Positions 24,976-35,950 of a stretch of 64,000 nucleotides of DNA are shown here, in pieces. The notes below the pieces were generated by a model. That model did no database searches. It was given only the letters and a program-made list of their open reading frames with translations, and was not told where the DNA came from. Position 1 is the first letter of the stretch. Every line of letters begins with the position of its first letter. The position numbers and the translations under genes are program-made. Source of the stretch: Alviniconcha marisindica (lineage: Eukaryota > Mollusca > Gastropoda > Provannidae); contig JABMCL010000049.1 in assembly GCA_018857735.1 (NCBI GenBank), positions 124,001 through 188,000 of the forward strand, in the 5' to 3' direction.

Positions 24976-25209
24976 ATGTGTGATTTATATGCTACCAACA
25001 TGATTAAGAGGCAATTTGCAACCCCAAAATGGGCAGTGAAATTGTTTACAATGCCAAAAGACAGATATACATGTAATATATGCAAGATTACATTGGATTT
25101 TTTATTTTATTTATCTAAACATGTGAAAAATAAACGTTACTTGTCACACAACTGTAGCAATTGTATGAGCATGCAACAGGAAATATTGTTGAATAAAAAA
25201 TACAAATAA
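24976..25209 (+). CDS. small open frame with half a C2H2-like finger
   Basis: A 77-codon frame contains C-N-I-C, three residues, a hydrophobic, five residues, Leu, two residues, His. That is the exact spacing of the first half of a C2H2 finger. The second His comes after 8 residues rather than 3-5, so the finger would be abnormal. The region is very AT-rich, and an AATAAA lies just after the stop. It may be a relic of a zinc-finger gene or a chance match; I would not call it a gene without a homologue. Confidence 0.2.
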   Translation: MCDLYATNMIKRQFATPKWAVKLFTMPKDRYTCNICKITLDFLFYLSKHVKNKRYLSHNCSNCMSMQQEILLNKKYK

Positions 25210-25323
25210 ATGTTTATTCCACAACACATGTACATTTTACATGTCGCTCTTGTAATAATCACTGATACTGTCAAAATTAGCAGCACCACAGCTGCAGTTT
25301 CATAAGTCATTCTGTTGCAAAAT

Positions 25324-25515
25324 CACAAACATCATTCCATACAGCACGCACCATTTCATGCCAATGCTTCACAAATACAATTTCATACAGCATGCACCAT
25401 TTCATGCCAATGCTTCACAAACACCATTCCACACAGCAGGCACCATTTCATGCCAATGCTTCACAAACACCATTCCGCACAGCACGCACCATTTCATGCT
25501 AATGCTTCACAAGCA
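25324..25515. repeat. 46-bp repeat, ~4 copies
   Basis: 'cacaaac(a/t)(c/t)cattcc(a/g)' with 'accatttcatgccaatgctt' repeats every 46 bp (25324, 25370). Confidence 0.9.
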
Positions 25516-25519
25516 GTCC

Positions 25520-26260
25520 ATTGTGTTCAGGTTGACTGTAGAGTCAAAGGACACAGCTGCGTCCAACAGAGAAACTGCTGACGTGGTACGAAGACCACAA
25601 CAAAAACAAGATAAGCAGTGCCAAACAGCACTGACATCATTTAAGCCACAGTCAAACACAGCACCAATGTGTGCCTCCGTGTGAGTGTGAATCAACCAAT
25701 CAGTGTTTTATTTTGTCTCTTCACAGCAAGATGATACTAGACATTAGAGGTGTGTGCGTGTGTGTGTGTGTGTGTGTTTTGCTGATAGAAACCTTAGCTC
25801 ACAAAATGAACACCATTTTCCTATTCACATTTGGCGTTTCTGGGTTTCCTCTCTCGGTCACATCCTCTCCCTCACTGCCCACTCCACTCTTCCCCTTGCA
25901 CTGCAGAGGAAAGAGGGATGGAGAGAAAAAAGAAGACAAAAGACAACAGCTACAAGAAAAGAAAAGACAGAAGCCTGTTTAGTGTTGTAGATAAGTGACC
26001 TCATTTTGCCAGTACATGTAAATGTGCACTGATAATTGAAGAAGAGCGGTTACTTAACACCTGCGCCATAGCGCACATCCAATCACAGCAGAACTAGTAA
26101 CCCACGGACTCGCGCTTGGCACAAATACCTACCCACCTCGAAACTATTCTCCCAAAAGTTAATCCTATTTAAAAGCCTTGCCATTACACGAGGTCATGCC
26201 CGAACCAGTGGAACTCCTGAGGACACCCTTCTTAACCAGCCCCCCAACCAGCAAAAATCT
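25520..26260. other. unassigned DNA; candidate minus-strand poly(A) signal
   Basis: The minus strand has AATAAA at 25712-25707, about 2.9 kb past the stop codon of the minus-strand gene. It could end that gene's 3' UTR, which would then include the 61-bp and G-rich arrays. A (GT)n run lies at ~25750-25780. Other AATAAA-type motifs at ~25110-25220 are alternatives. Confidence 0.25.
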
Positions 26261-26261
26261 T

Positions 26262-27432
26262 TAAGACTACTTCTGGTGGTGCACGTGGGTTTAGGTTTTG
26301 TAGTGGTCTTAACGTCCACCTGACCCGACCACACAGCCAGCCACGTGGTCTTAATGTCCACCTGACCCGACCACACAGCCAGCCACGTGGGTTTAGGTTT
26401 TCGTCGTGGTCTTAACGTCCACCTGACCCGACCACACAGCCAGCCACGTGGGTTTAGGTTTTCGTCGTGGTCTTAACGTCCACCTGACCCGACCACACCC
26501 GCCCAAGCACGTGGGTTTAGGTTTTCGTAGTGGTCTTAACGTCCACCTGACCCGACCACACAGCCAGCCACTGGTTTAGGTTTTCGCGGTGGTCTTAACG
26601 TCCACCTGACCCGACCACACAGCCAGCCACGTGGGTTTAGGTTTTCGTCGTGGTTCGTTAAAACCGCGTGGTCTTAACGTCCACCTGACCCGACCACACA
26701 GCCAGCCACGTGGGTTTAGGTTTTCGCGGTGGTCTTAACGTCCACCTGACCCGACCACACAGCCAGCCACGTGGGTTTAGGTTTTCGTCGTGGTCTTAAC
26801 GTCCACCTGACCCGACCACACAGCCAGCCACGTGGCTTTAGGTTTTCGCGTGGTCTTAACGTCCACCTGACCCGACCACACAGCCAGCCACGTGGGTTTA
26901 GGTTTTCGTCGGGGGTCTTAACGTCCACCTGACCCGACCACACAGCCAGCCACGTGGCTTTAGGTTTTCGCGGTGGTCTTAACGTCCACCTGACCCGACC
27001 ACACAGCCAGCCACGTGGCTTTAGGTTTTCGCGGTGGTCTTAACGTCCACCTGACCCGACCACACAGCCAGCCACGTGGCTTTAGGTTTTCGCGGTGGTC
27101 TTAACGTCCACCTGACCCGACCACACAGCCAGCCACGTGGCTTTAGGTTTTCGCGGTGGTCTTAACGTCCACCTGACCCGACCACACAGCCAGCCACGTG
27201 GCTTTAGGTTTTCGCGGTGGTCTTAACGTCCACCTGACCCGACCACACAGCCAGCCACGTGGCTTTAGGTTTTCGCGGTGGTCTTAACGTCCACCTGACC
27301 CGACCACACAGCCAGCCACGTGGGTTTAGGTTTTCGTGGTGGTCTTAACGTCCACCTGACCTGACAGCCAGCCACGTGGGTTTAGGTTTTCGTGGTGGTC
27401 TTAACGTCCACCTGACCTGACAGCCAGCCACA
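26262..27432. repeat. 61-bp GC-rich minisatellite, ~19 copies
   Basis: Units contain 'ggtcttaacgtccacctgac', 'ccgaccacacagccagcca' and 'cgtgg(g/c)tttaggttttcg'. The period is 61 bp (26941, 27002). About six successive units between ~26940 and 27300 are nearly identical and share 'gtggctttagg', whereas the flanks carry 'gtgggtttagg' with deletions. Each unit has a CACGTG palindrome and a CACCTG E-box. Confidence 0.95.
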
Positions 27433-28644
27433 TTAACACAGGCCTGTGGAGGGGCCAAGAGAGGACAGGAGGTGACCCAATGGCTGCTTGAGGAGGCAAC
27501 AGGGAGAGGTAACACATGGGGGGGGGGGGGCAGCTGTGATGGGGATGGGGAGGTGATGGGGGGGGGGGGGGGGCAGCTGTGATGGGGGGGGAGTGTGATG
27601 GGGGAGGGGGGGAGGAGGGGCTGCTGTGATGGGGGTGGGGGGTGCTGTGTGGGTGGGGTGGGGTGTTGTGGGGGGGCTGCTGTGATGGGGGGGGGGGCGG
27701 CTGTGATGGGGGGGGGGGGGTCCGCTGTGATGGGGATGGGGGGGGCTGCTGTCTCAGTACTGTGAGTGGGATGGGGAGGGGGGGGCAGGGGGGTGGGGCT
27801 GCTCAGTGACTGTGAGTGGGAGGGGAGTGGGGGGAGGGGGGGGTGCTGTCTCAGTACTGTGAGTGGGATGGGGGGAGGGGGAGGGGTGCTGTCTCAGTAC
27901 TGTGAGTGGGATGGGGGGGGGGCTGTCTCAGTACTGTGAGTGGGATGGGGGGGGGGGGGTGCTGTCTCAGTACTGTGAGTGGGGTGGGGGTGCTGTCTCA
28001 GTACTGTGAGTGGGATGGGGGGGGGGGGTGCTGTCTCAGTACTGTGAGTGGGATGGGGGGTGCTGTCTCAGTACTGTGAGTGGGATGGGGGGGGGGGGTG
28101 CTGTCTCAGTACTGTGAGTGGGATGGGGGGGGGGGTGCTGTCTCAGTACTGTGAGTGGGTTGGGGGGGGGGGTGCTGTCTCAGTACTGTGAGTGGGATGG
28201 GGGGGGCGTGCTGTCTCAGTACTGTGTGGGATGGGGGGGGGGTGCTGTCTCAGTACTGTGAGTGGGATGGGGGGGGGGTGCTGTCTCAGTACTGTGAGTG
28301 GGTGGGGGGGGGATGCTGTCTCAGTACTGTGAGTGGGATGGGGGGGGGGGGCTGCTGTCTCAGTACTGTGAGTGGGATGGGGGGGGGGGGGGGGGGCTGC
28401 TGTCTCAGTACTGTGAGTGGGATGGGGGGGGAGGCTGCTGGTTTGAGTGGGATGTGGGAGGGGGTGGGGTGGGGGGTGTGTGGGTGGGAAGCTGCGTTCA
28501 GTACTGTGAGTGGGATGGGGGGGGGGTGCTGTCTCAGTACTGTGAGTGGGATGGGGGGGGGGGTGCTGTCTCAAAATGGGGGGATGTGGGGGGGGGGGGG
28601 TGGGCTGTCTCAGTACTGTGAGTGGGATGGGGGGGGCTGCTGTC
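27433..28644. repeat. G-rich array abutting the last exon
   Basis: Long plus-strand G runs (up to ~17) alternate with 'gctgtctcagtactgtgagt', about 25 units with a variable ~36-46 bp period set by G-run length. The non-G part equals the stop-codon region of the adjacent last exon (minus strand CACTCACAGTACTGAG). The array therefore appears to have grown out of the exon end. The transcript strand would be C-rich; the template strand could form G-quadruplexes. Confidence 0.9.
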
Positions 28645-28797
28645 TCAGTACTGTGAGTGGTTGCGTCCCGACTTGCTGGCTTTGAGGGGCCGAAGATCCC
28701 CACCGTGGCGAGGAGAGGTGCTGTCATGGTGATCATCCATTCCCACCACCGTAGGCACACGCACCTTAGGTTCGGAGCCACCTCCACCATGCAGCAC
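28645..28797 (-). CDS. last coding exon (exon 5) of unidentified minus-strand gene
   Basis: The acceptor 'tctgtcctcag' ends at 28798. The exon starts in phase 0 with GTG-CTG-CAT and reads 50 codons (V-L-H-G-G-G-G-S-E-P-K ... A-S-K-S-G-R-N-H-S-Q-Y) to TGA at 28647-28645. The previous exon ends in phase 0, so the join keeps frame. The peptide is Gly/Ser/Arg/His-rich with no known domain, as in a disordered tail. The upstream array ends 16 bp before the AG, and the downstream G-rich array begins at the stop codon and copies it. An internal AAG|GTGCGTG could be an alternative donor. I do not recognise the protein. Exon status rests on splice signals, phase and unique sequence between two arrays. 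Confidence 0.65.
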   Translation of the reverse strand: MLHGGGGSEPKVRVPTVVGMDDHHDSTSPRHGGDLRPLKASKSGRNHSQY

Positions 28798-28813
28798 CTG
28801 AGGACAGACATCA

Positions 28814-31800
28814 GTGTAGACATCAAACAGTGTGGAGATTGTGGCTATCAGTGTAGACATCAAACAGTGTGGAGACTGTGGCTATCAGTGTAGACATCAA
28901 ACAGTGTGGAGACTGTGGCTATCAGTGTAGACATCAAACAGTGTGGAGACTGTGGCTATCAGTGTAGACATCAAACAGTGTGGAGACTGTGGCTATCAGT
29001 GTAGACATCAAACAGTGTGGAGACTGTGGCTATCAGTGTAGACATCAAACAGTGTGGAGACTGTGGCTATCAGTGTAGACATCAAACAGTGTGGAGACTG
29101 TGGCTATCAGTGTAGACATCAAACAGTGTGGAGACTGTGGCTATCAGTGTAGACATCAAACACTGTGCTAAGATTGTGGCTATCAGTGTAGACATCAAAC
29201 ACCGTGCTAAGATCGTAGTTATCAGTGTAGACATCAAACACCGTGCTAAGATTGTAACTATCAGTGTAGACATCAAACTCTGTGCTAATATAGTAGTTAT
29301 CAGTGTAGACATCAAACACCATGCTAAGACCGTAGCTATCAGTGTAGACATCAAACACCATGCTAAGACTGTGGCTATCAGTGTAGACATCAAACACCAT
29401 GCTAAGACTGTGGCTATCAGTGTAGACATCAAACACAGTGCTGAAATTGTGGCTATGTGTGTAGACATCAAACACAGTGCTAAGACTGTGGCTATCTGTG
29501 TAGAAATCAAACACAGTACTAAGATTGTTGCTATCTGTGTAGACATCAAACAGTGCCAAGATTGTGGCTAAACACAGTGCTGTGATTGTGGCTATAATTA
29601 TGTGTAGACATTAAACAATGTGACGATTGTGGCTATCTGTGTAGACATCAAACACAGTGCTGTGACTGTCGCTATCTGTGTACAAATCAAACACAGTGCT
29701 GTGACTGTGGCTATCTGTGTACAAATCAAACACAGTGCTGTGACTGTGGCTATCTGTGTACAAATCAAACACAGTGCTGTGACTGTGGCTATCTGTGTAG
29801 ACATCAAACAATGTGAAAATTGTGGCTATCTGTGTAGACATCAAACACAGTGCTGTGACTGTGGCTATCTGCGTAGACATCAAACACAGTGCTGTGACTG
29901 TGGCTATCTGGTAGACATCAAACACAGTGCTGTGACTGTGGCTATCTGTGTAGACATCAAACACAGTGCTGTGACTGTGGCTATCTGTGTAGACATCAAA
30001 CACAGTGCTGTGACTGTGGCTATCTGTGTAGACATCAAACACAGTGCTGTGACTGTGGCTATCTATGTAGACATCAAACAATGTGAAAATTGTGGCTATC
30101 TGTGTAGACATCAAACACAGTGCTGTGACTGTGGCTATATGAATCAATCAATATATCTTTATTGCCACTGTCAAGTAAAATATACAGACACATGGAATGA
30201 GGTATGGTGTTGAGAGCATTCATAATCATACACACATTCACAGTAACATTATCAGGTTAATGATGCATTCAACAGTGCTAAGATTGTGGCTATCACAGTA
30301 TGAATGTAGACATCAAACACAATGCTAAGGTTGTGGCTGTGTAGACGTCAGGCACAGTGCTAAGATTGTGGCTATCTGCGTAGACATCAAACACAGTGCT
30401 AAGATTGTGGCTATCTGTGTAGACATCAAACACAATGCTGAGATTGCATCAAACACAATGCTAAGATTGTGGCTATCTGTGTAGACATCAAGCACAGTGC
30501 TAAGATTGTGGTTATCTGTGTAGGGACACCAAACACAATGCTGAGATTGTGGCTATTAATGTAGACATCAAATACAGCACTGATGTTGTGGCTATCTGTG
30601 TAGACATCAAATACAGTGGTGATATTGTGGCTAACTGTGTAGACATCAAACACACTGCTGAGATTGTGGCTATCTGTGTAGACAGCAAAACAGTGTGAAG
30701 ATTGTGGCTATCTGTGTAGACATCAAACACACTGCTGTGACTGTGCTATCTGTGTAGACATCAAACACACTGCTGTGACTGTGCCATCTGTGTAGACATC
30801 AAACACACTGCTGTGACTGTGCTATCAGTGTAGACATCAAACAATGTGAAGATTGTTGTCTGTGTGGACATCAAACATCAAACAGTGCTGATGTTGTGGT
30901 TATGTGTACAGACATCAAACACAGTGCTAAGGTTGTGGCTATCTGTGTAGACATCAAACACAGTACAAAGATTGTGGCTATCTGCATAGACATCAAACAC
31001 ACTGCTGAGGTTGTGGCTATCTAAGTAGACATCAAACACAATGCCAAGATTGCAGCTATCTGTGTAGACATCAAACACAGTGCTAAGATTGTGGCTATCT
31101 GTGTAGACATCAAACACAGTGCTAAGATTGTGGCTATCTGCAGACATCAAACACACTGCTGAGGTTGTGGCTATCTGTGTACACATCAAACACACTGCTG
31201 AGGTTGTGGCTATCTGTGTAGACATCAAACATACTGCTGAGGTTGTGGCTATCTGTGTAGACATCAAACACAGTGCTAAGATTGTGGCTATCTGCAGACA
31301 TCAAACACACTGCTGAGGTTGTGGCTATCTGTGTACACATCAAACAACTGCTGAGATTGTGGCTATCTGTGTAGACATCAAACATACTGCTGAGGTTGTG
31401 GCTATCTGTGTAGACATCAAACACACTGCTGAGGTTGTGGCTATCTGTGTAGACATCAAACATACTGCTGAGGTTGTGGCTATCTGTGTAGACATCAAAC
31501 AATGCTAGGTTGTGGCTATCTGTGTAGACATCAAACAACTGCTGAGGTTGTGGCTATCTGTGTAGACATCAAACAACTGCTGAGGTTGTGGCTATCTGGT
31601 AGACATCAAACACATGCAAGATTGGGCTATCTGTGTAGACATCAAACACATGCTAAGTTGTGGCTATCTGTGTAGACATCAAACACATGCTAGATTGTGG
31701 CTATCTGTGTAGACATCAAACACATGCTAAGTTGTGGCTATCTGTGTAGACATCAAACACAATGCTAAGGATGTGGCTATCTGTGTAGACATCAAACACA

Positions 31801-31915
31801 CTGCTGAGGTTGTGGCTATCTGTGTACACATCAAACAATGCTGACATTGTGGCTATCAAAGTAAACACCAAACACACTGCTGAGGTTGTAGCTATCAAAG
31901 TAGACATTATACACA
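28814..31915. repeat. 37/39-bp minisatellite, ~80 copies, in intron 4
   Basis: On plus, the unit is 'gtgtagacatcaaacacagt' plus 'gctaagattgtggctatct'. Units are 37 bp next to the exon (28814-29160, almost identical) and 39 bp beyond. The left part of the 39-bp block carries 'gctgtgactgtgg' variants and the right part 'gctgaggttgtgg'. 39 is 13 codons, so long minus frames with a D-V-Y-T-D-S-H-N period appear. They are repeat artefacts. Confidence 0.95.
30135..30270. mobile_element. short non-repeat insertion inside the 39-bp array
   Basis: Unique sequence starting 'atgaatcaatcaatatatct' then 'ttattgccactgtcaag' interrupts the array, which resumes at ~30272. The 'aatcaatcaata...tttattgcc' text is typical of short retroelement or 3'-UTR-derived tails. 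It is an inferred insertion younger than the array. Confidence 0.4.
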
Positions 31916-31940
31916 GTGCTGAGTCTTAGTGTGTCCCTAC

Positions 31941-31970
31941 CATGCAGCTGTTGGCGTTCATGTGGTTAAG
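31941..31970 (-). pseudogene. relic copy of exon 4 end with intact donor
   Basis: On minus, K-L-N-H-M-N-A-N-S-C-M then GTAGGG parallels exon 4's E-L-G-H-R-N-T-N-N-S-K then GTAGGG (similar at about half the codons, same donor). A second decayed copy sits at ~32067-32093, where the donor GT reads AT. They look like the oldest units of the exon-4 array. A functional micro-exon is possible but unsupported. Confidence 0.4.
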
Positions 31971-32059
31971 CTTCACACCTACAGGAAGGTGCCACTTTTG
32001 TTTACGAAGCTGACGCAGACATCATCACAACAAGTGTGAGGTTGTCTGACCTCTCTTAT

Positions 32060-32676
32060 GTCCCTATCAGGTAGCTGCTGGTATTCCTGTGGCCAATATG
32101 AAGAGACAACACCACAATGGGAAAGAGGTGGAGTGAATTGTGGCATAGCCCTACCTTGGAGTTGTTGGTGTTCCTGTGGCCAATACGAAGAGACAACACC
32201 ACAATGGGAAAGAGGTGGAGTGAATTGTGGCATAGCCCTACCTTGGAGTTGTTGGTGTTCCTGTGGCCAATATGAAGAGACAACACCACAATGGGAAAGA
32301 GGTGGAGTGAATTGTGGCATAGCCCTACCTTGGAGTTGTTGGTGTTCCTGTGGCCAATACGAAGAGACAACACCACAATGGGAAAGAGGTGGAGTGAATT
32401 GTGGCATAGCCCTACCTTGGAGTTGTTGGTGTTCCTGTGGCCAATACGAAGAGACAACACCACAATGGGAAAGAGGTGGAGTGAATTGTGGCATAGCCCT
32501 ACCTTGGAGTTGTTGGTGTTCCTGTGGCCAATATGAAGAGACAACACCACAATGGGAAAGAGGTGGAGTGAACTGTGGCATAGCCCTACCTTGGAGTTGT
32601 TGGTGTTCCTGTGGCCAATATGAAGAGACAACACCACAATGGGAAAGAGGTGGAGTGAACTGTGGCATAGCCCTAC
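32060..32676. repeat. 87-bp array carrying copies of exon 4's end and 5' splice site
   Basis: Period 87 (for example 32154, 32241). Each minus-strand unit runs from 27 nt of exon (GGCCACAGGAACACCAACAA + CTCCAAG) through GTAGGG into intron sequence. Besides the true junction at 32677/32676, six intact copies of CCAAG|GTAGGG lie at ~32590, 32503, 32416, 32329, 32242 and 32155. As 87 is 29 codons and has no stop in the exon's frame, the array stays open from exon 4 through all six. Confidence 0.95.
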
Positions 32677-32769
32677 CTTGGAGTTGTTGGTGTTCCTGTG
32701 GCCCAGCTCCGAGTTGTGAGGACCAAATGACATCTGGGTCAGGGTCATCAGAGGCTGCAGGCGAGTCCC
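32677..32769 (-). CDS. coding exon 4 of unidentified minus-strand gene
   Basis: The acceptor 'gtcttgctgtttgaag' ends at 32770. The 93-nt exon (31 codons: G-T-R-L-Q-P-L-M-T-L-T-Q-M-S-F-G-P-H-N-S ... N-N-S-K) ends AAG|GTAGGG at 32677. It is phase 0 at both ends and matches the phase-0 end of exon 3 and start of exon 5. A second acceptor, 'cgcctgcag', would start it at 32754, also in phase 0. It is flanked on both sides by arrays made from its own borders: a 40-bp array that resembles the acceptor tract and the 87-bp array holding its donor. No domain is recognised. Confidence 0.65.
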
Positions 32770-32809
32770 CTTCAAACAGCAAGACAGGCACATGAGGGAA
32801 TGGTGAGGC

Positions 32810-33490
32810 AGACACACTACAGCAAGACAGCGGGTAAACAGAGGTGAGGATGGTGGGCAGAACACACAAAACAGGCACATGAGGAATGGTGGGCAGAACA
32901 CAAGCAAAACACATGAGGGAATGGTGGGCAGAACACAAGCAAAACGGCACATGAGGATGGTGGGCAGAACACATAGCAAAACGGCACATGATGAATGGTG
33001 GGCAGAACACATAGAAACCAAAGAAAGGCACAATGATGAGATGGTGGGCAGAACACACAGCAAGACAGGCACATGAGGGAATGGTGGGCAGAACACACAG
33101 CAAGACAGGCACATGAGGGAATGGTGGGCAGAACACACAGCAAGACAGGCACATGAGGGAATGGTGGGCAGAACACATAGCAAAACTGGCACATGATGAG
33201 ATAGTGGGCAGAACACATAGCAAGACAGGCACATGATGAGATGGTGGGCAGAACACATAGCAAAACAGGCACATGATGAGATGGTGGGCAGAACACATAG
33301 CAAAACAGGCACATGATGAGATGGTGGGCAACAAAGACAGCAAAACAGGCACATGATGAGATGGTGGGCAACACAGAGAGTAAAACAGGCACATGATGAG
33401 ATGGTGGGCAACACAGAGAGTAAAACAGGCACATGATGAGATGGCGGGCAACAAACATAGCAAAACAGGCATGAGAGAAAATGACAGGCA
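32810..33490. repeat. 40-bp minisatellite, ~17 copies, just upstream of exon 4
   Basis: Plus unit 'aggcacatgatgagatggtg' plus 'ggcagaacacatagcaaaac'. On minus, the unit text CATGTGCCTGTCTTGCTGT also forms the pyrimidine tract of exon 4's acceptor, so the array seems to derive from, or run into, the 3' splice site. Units near the exon are deletion-rich; distant ones are cleaner. Confidence 0.9.
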
Positions 33491-33494
33491 ACAA

Positions 33495-34980
33495 ACAAAA
33501 TCCACACTGGATTCAAAAATGAATCAAAAGTTCACTGAACACAGAATCCTAATTTAATGTATATTTATAAAATTACTTTTTTCAGTGTAAGCTGCAATGA
33601 TTTGGTCCTAAAAGAATGGGTGATAAAATTCAAGTTCATTCCATTTAAAAAAAAAACTCAACTCATCTCTAGTCCATTTCAATCAGAAGATGATTAAATG
33701 TGCAACACAAAGTAGAAATCACAAGAAAATATGGTTGCAAGCTAATGAGAGTGTGAGGCCCAGTAAATGTGACTGGATGCACAAATGGAGCCATGTAGTG
33801 GTAAAGCAGAGTGAACACTTCAAAACTAGAAACCATCTACACACCTCCCAGTTAGTTAATTAGTAACAGGATTTCAATGCCTGTCAGCCACACAGGGTCA
33901 CATCAGAATAATCAAACACCACCAGAAGCAGATGCACATTTCAAAACTGTTCTCATATATAAACCCTTTCTCAAATTCATCCACAGAAGCTATCTTTGCC
34001 AAAACATAAAACAAAACATACAAACACACAAACTGTCAAACAGCCCCTTCAGCATTACCCCGGTTAAAAGAGCTCATAAGGTTAGGACATGCTAGTATCA
34101 TCACCCATTCCATCAAATTGACTGATAGCAGATTAAAGAAAAATACCCCAAAAGCAAAGAACAGAAACAATAAAAAATAAAAAAATGAGAAAATGCATAA
34201 TGGCAAATATCAATGCCATATGGCAGCAAGCTGCACATACCACCTACCAACGATCATCTCCTAGCTGCTCAACAAGAGCTATACAAAAAAAACATGTTAC
34301 ATAAACACATAATGGCAAATATCAATGCCATATGGCAGCAAGCTGTACATACCACCTACCAACTATCATCTCCTAGCTGCTCAACAAGAGCCATACAAAA
34401 AAGCCCAACTCCTAATGTTTGAGAATTTTCTCCACAAAAGGAGAATGGACCATTAGCTGAAATATGATGAGATAGAAAGAGCAGCAAGACTAGGCAGAAA
34501 CAGAAGAGAGGAGACAGGAAAGGGGGATCAAATGACAGCCCTGAGATTCCAAACAGGGGAGAGACATCAGACATCCCCAGCCTCCTTTTGGGGCACAGCT
34601 CCCAGGCGTGTACTGCTTGTCACCATGTGAAAACCTGTCTTGAAGGCAATTTGTGGCAGTTTCATGCAACATGTAGTGGAAAGTTCAAAAGGGACATGAC
34701 TCATTTCTTTTCAAAGCATAGGGACTCCCTTTGCAGATTATGTTTGTCCAGTTTGCAAAACACATCAAATTATGTACTTGTGCCCAAACAGTCTACAGGG
34801 GTAACCCCCTAAGTCTCCAGAGGTGCAAAATCTGGGGGCATCGTACAATTTGTTTTGACATCAACACTGAATGCAATGTTGTCATAGTGATAACACACAA
34901 AATTGTGTTCCTTCTGGCTATATTTGTTCCAGATGGCAAAATGTTTGGTAGTGAAGAGCTTTCTCAACATTACAGAAACA
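33495..34980. other. intron 3 sequence with a 112-bp duplication
   Basis: 'cataatggcaaatatcaatg' starts at 34196 and 34308, giving two 112-bp copies ending near 34420. The rest is AT-rich intron with no exon signals that I could pair. Confidence 0.55.
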
Positions 34981-34984
34981 ACTT

Positions 34985-35620
34985 CACAGAGAGATTTTTG
35001 TGAAAAAGTTTGCCAAACTGCTCTGGATCAGTTTCCACTGGAACCTACAGTTAACAACTGGTACTAGGAATTTCAGTTCAGCAGAATGATATTTCAAGAC
35101 AATGACTGTTGTGGCCCTCCTGTGAGCAGCTCTACTGAACAAAACATGGCCAAAGCAAAATGTCTGATCAAAGAAGCACAAATTGCAGAAAATGAGAACA
35201 AAGACAGTCCGAATCTTTCATTAGGAAGCTTGGATCTGATCCTGTGTCAGCACATGGCTGTCCAGAAGCGTTCGACCCGCTGGATGCCCCACCAGCTGAC
35301 TGGGAAACAGAGATGGGGTAGGGTGGAGTTGTGCACACGGTCATAAGGCTTTAGTATACAAGCATGACCTGAAGGCCATTCAGCAGGCTTCAGTCTGGCT
35401 TTTCCCAGGTTAGCGCCCACCTGTGAAATTCAAGAGATCATGAAGCACTCCCGAACAGGTGTTCATGGCCTTCTTCCCCAAATGCAGACCTGTGGCCTTT
35501 CTCCCACTCCGCAAGAGGAAGACAGGCAATGCCCAGTGGTACAGCAACACCACCATCAGCTAGGGGAGTGTGCTGCATTGTGCAATAAAGACCATGCTAA
35601 CCACTTCTTTTCTTATGGGC
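34985..35620 (+). mobile_element. mariner-like transposase remnant, copy A
   Basis: This parallels the copy at 58211-59700 base by base over several blocks (aagtttgccaaactg, aacatggccaaagcaaaatg, tgaaattcaagagatcatga). It has lost its frame. Shifted frames show the mariner order: an S-L-G-S-L-type helix, an H-Q-L-T motif, and near 35490 A-Q-W-Y. It is a heavily decayed DNA-transposon fossil in intron 3. Confidence 0.6.
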
Positions 35621-35764
35621 CTTGATTTGAGGCGAGCTTGCAGGTGGATTTTAGGCCTAATCCATTGTGATTCTGTGTAAGAAAATTCAGTTTTCTCTGT
35701 AAATCTCAGGGGGGGTCAGGGGTCACTCGCCTAGCCGGCTGAAGTGCACTTCAGTTCCAATGTT

Positions 35765-35950
35765 CTGCTTGGAGTGCTGTGTGTTCCAGGGAATGTTGGA
35801 CTGTGACAGCTGTCAGAGTGCTGTGTGATGGAGTGCTGCGTGTTCCAGTGAATGTTGGACTCAGTGTGACAGCTGTCAGAGTGTTGTGTGATGAAGTGCT
35901 GTGTGTTCCAGTGAATGTTGGACTGTGACAGCTGTCAGAGTGCTGTGTGA
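35765..35950. repeat. ~58-62-bp repeat, 3 copies
   Basis: 'gtgctgtgtgttccag' with 'gaatgttggactgtgacagc' recurs at ~35772, ~35832 and ~35896, with one 4-bp 'tcag' insertion. Confidence 0.85.

Noticed and set aside
26262..27432. Interstitial telomere
   Set aside because: 'gtttagg' occurs once per 61-bp unit, not as a tandem hexamer or heptamer.
31979..33505. 508- and 486-codon minus-strand open frames as one intronless protein
   Set aside because: They run through the 40-bp array, exon 4 and the 87-bp array. Only the exon-4 segment has coding features; the rest is stop-free repeat.
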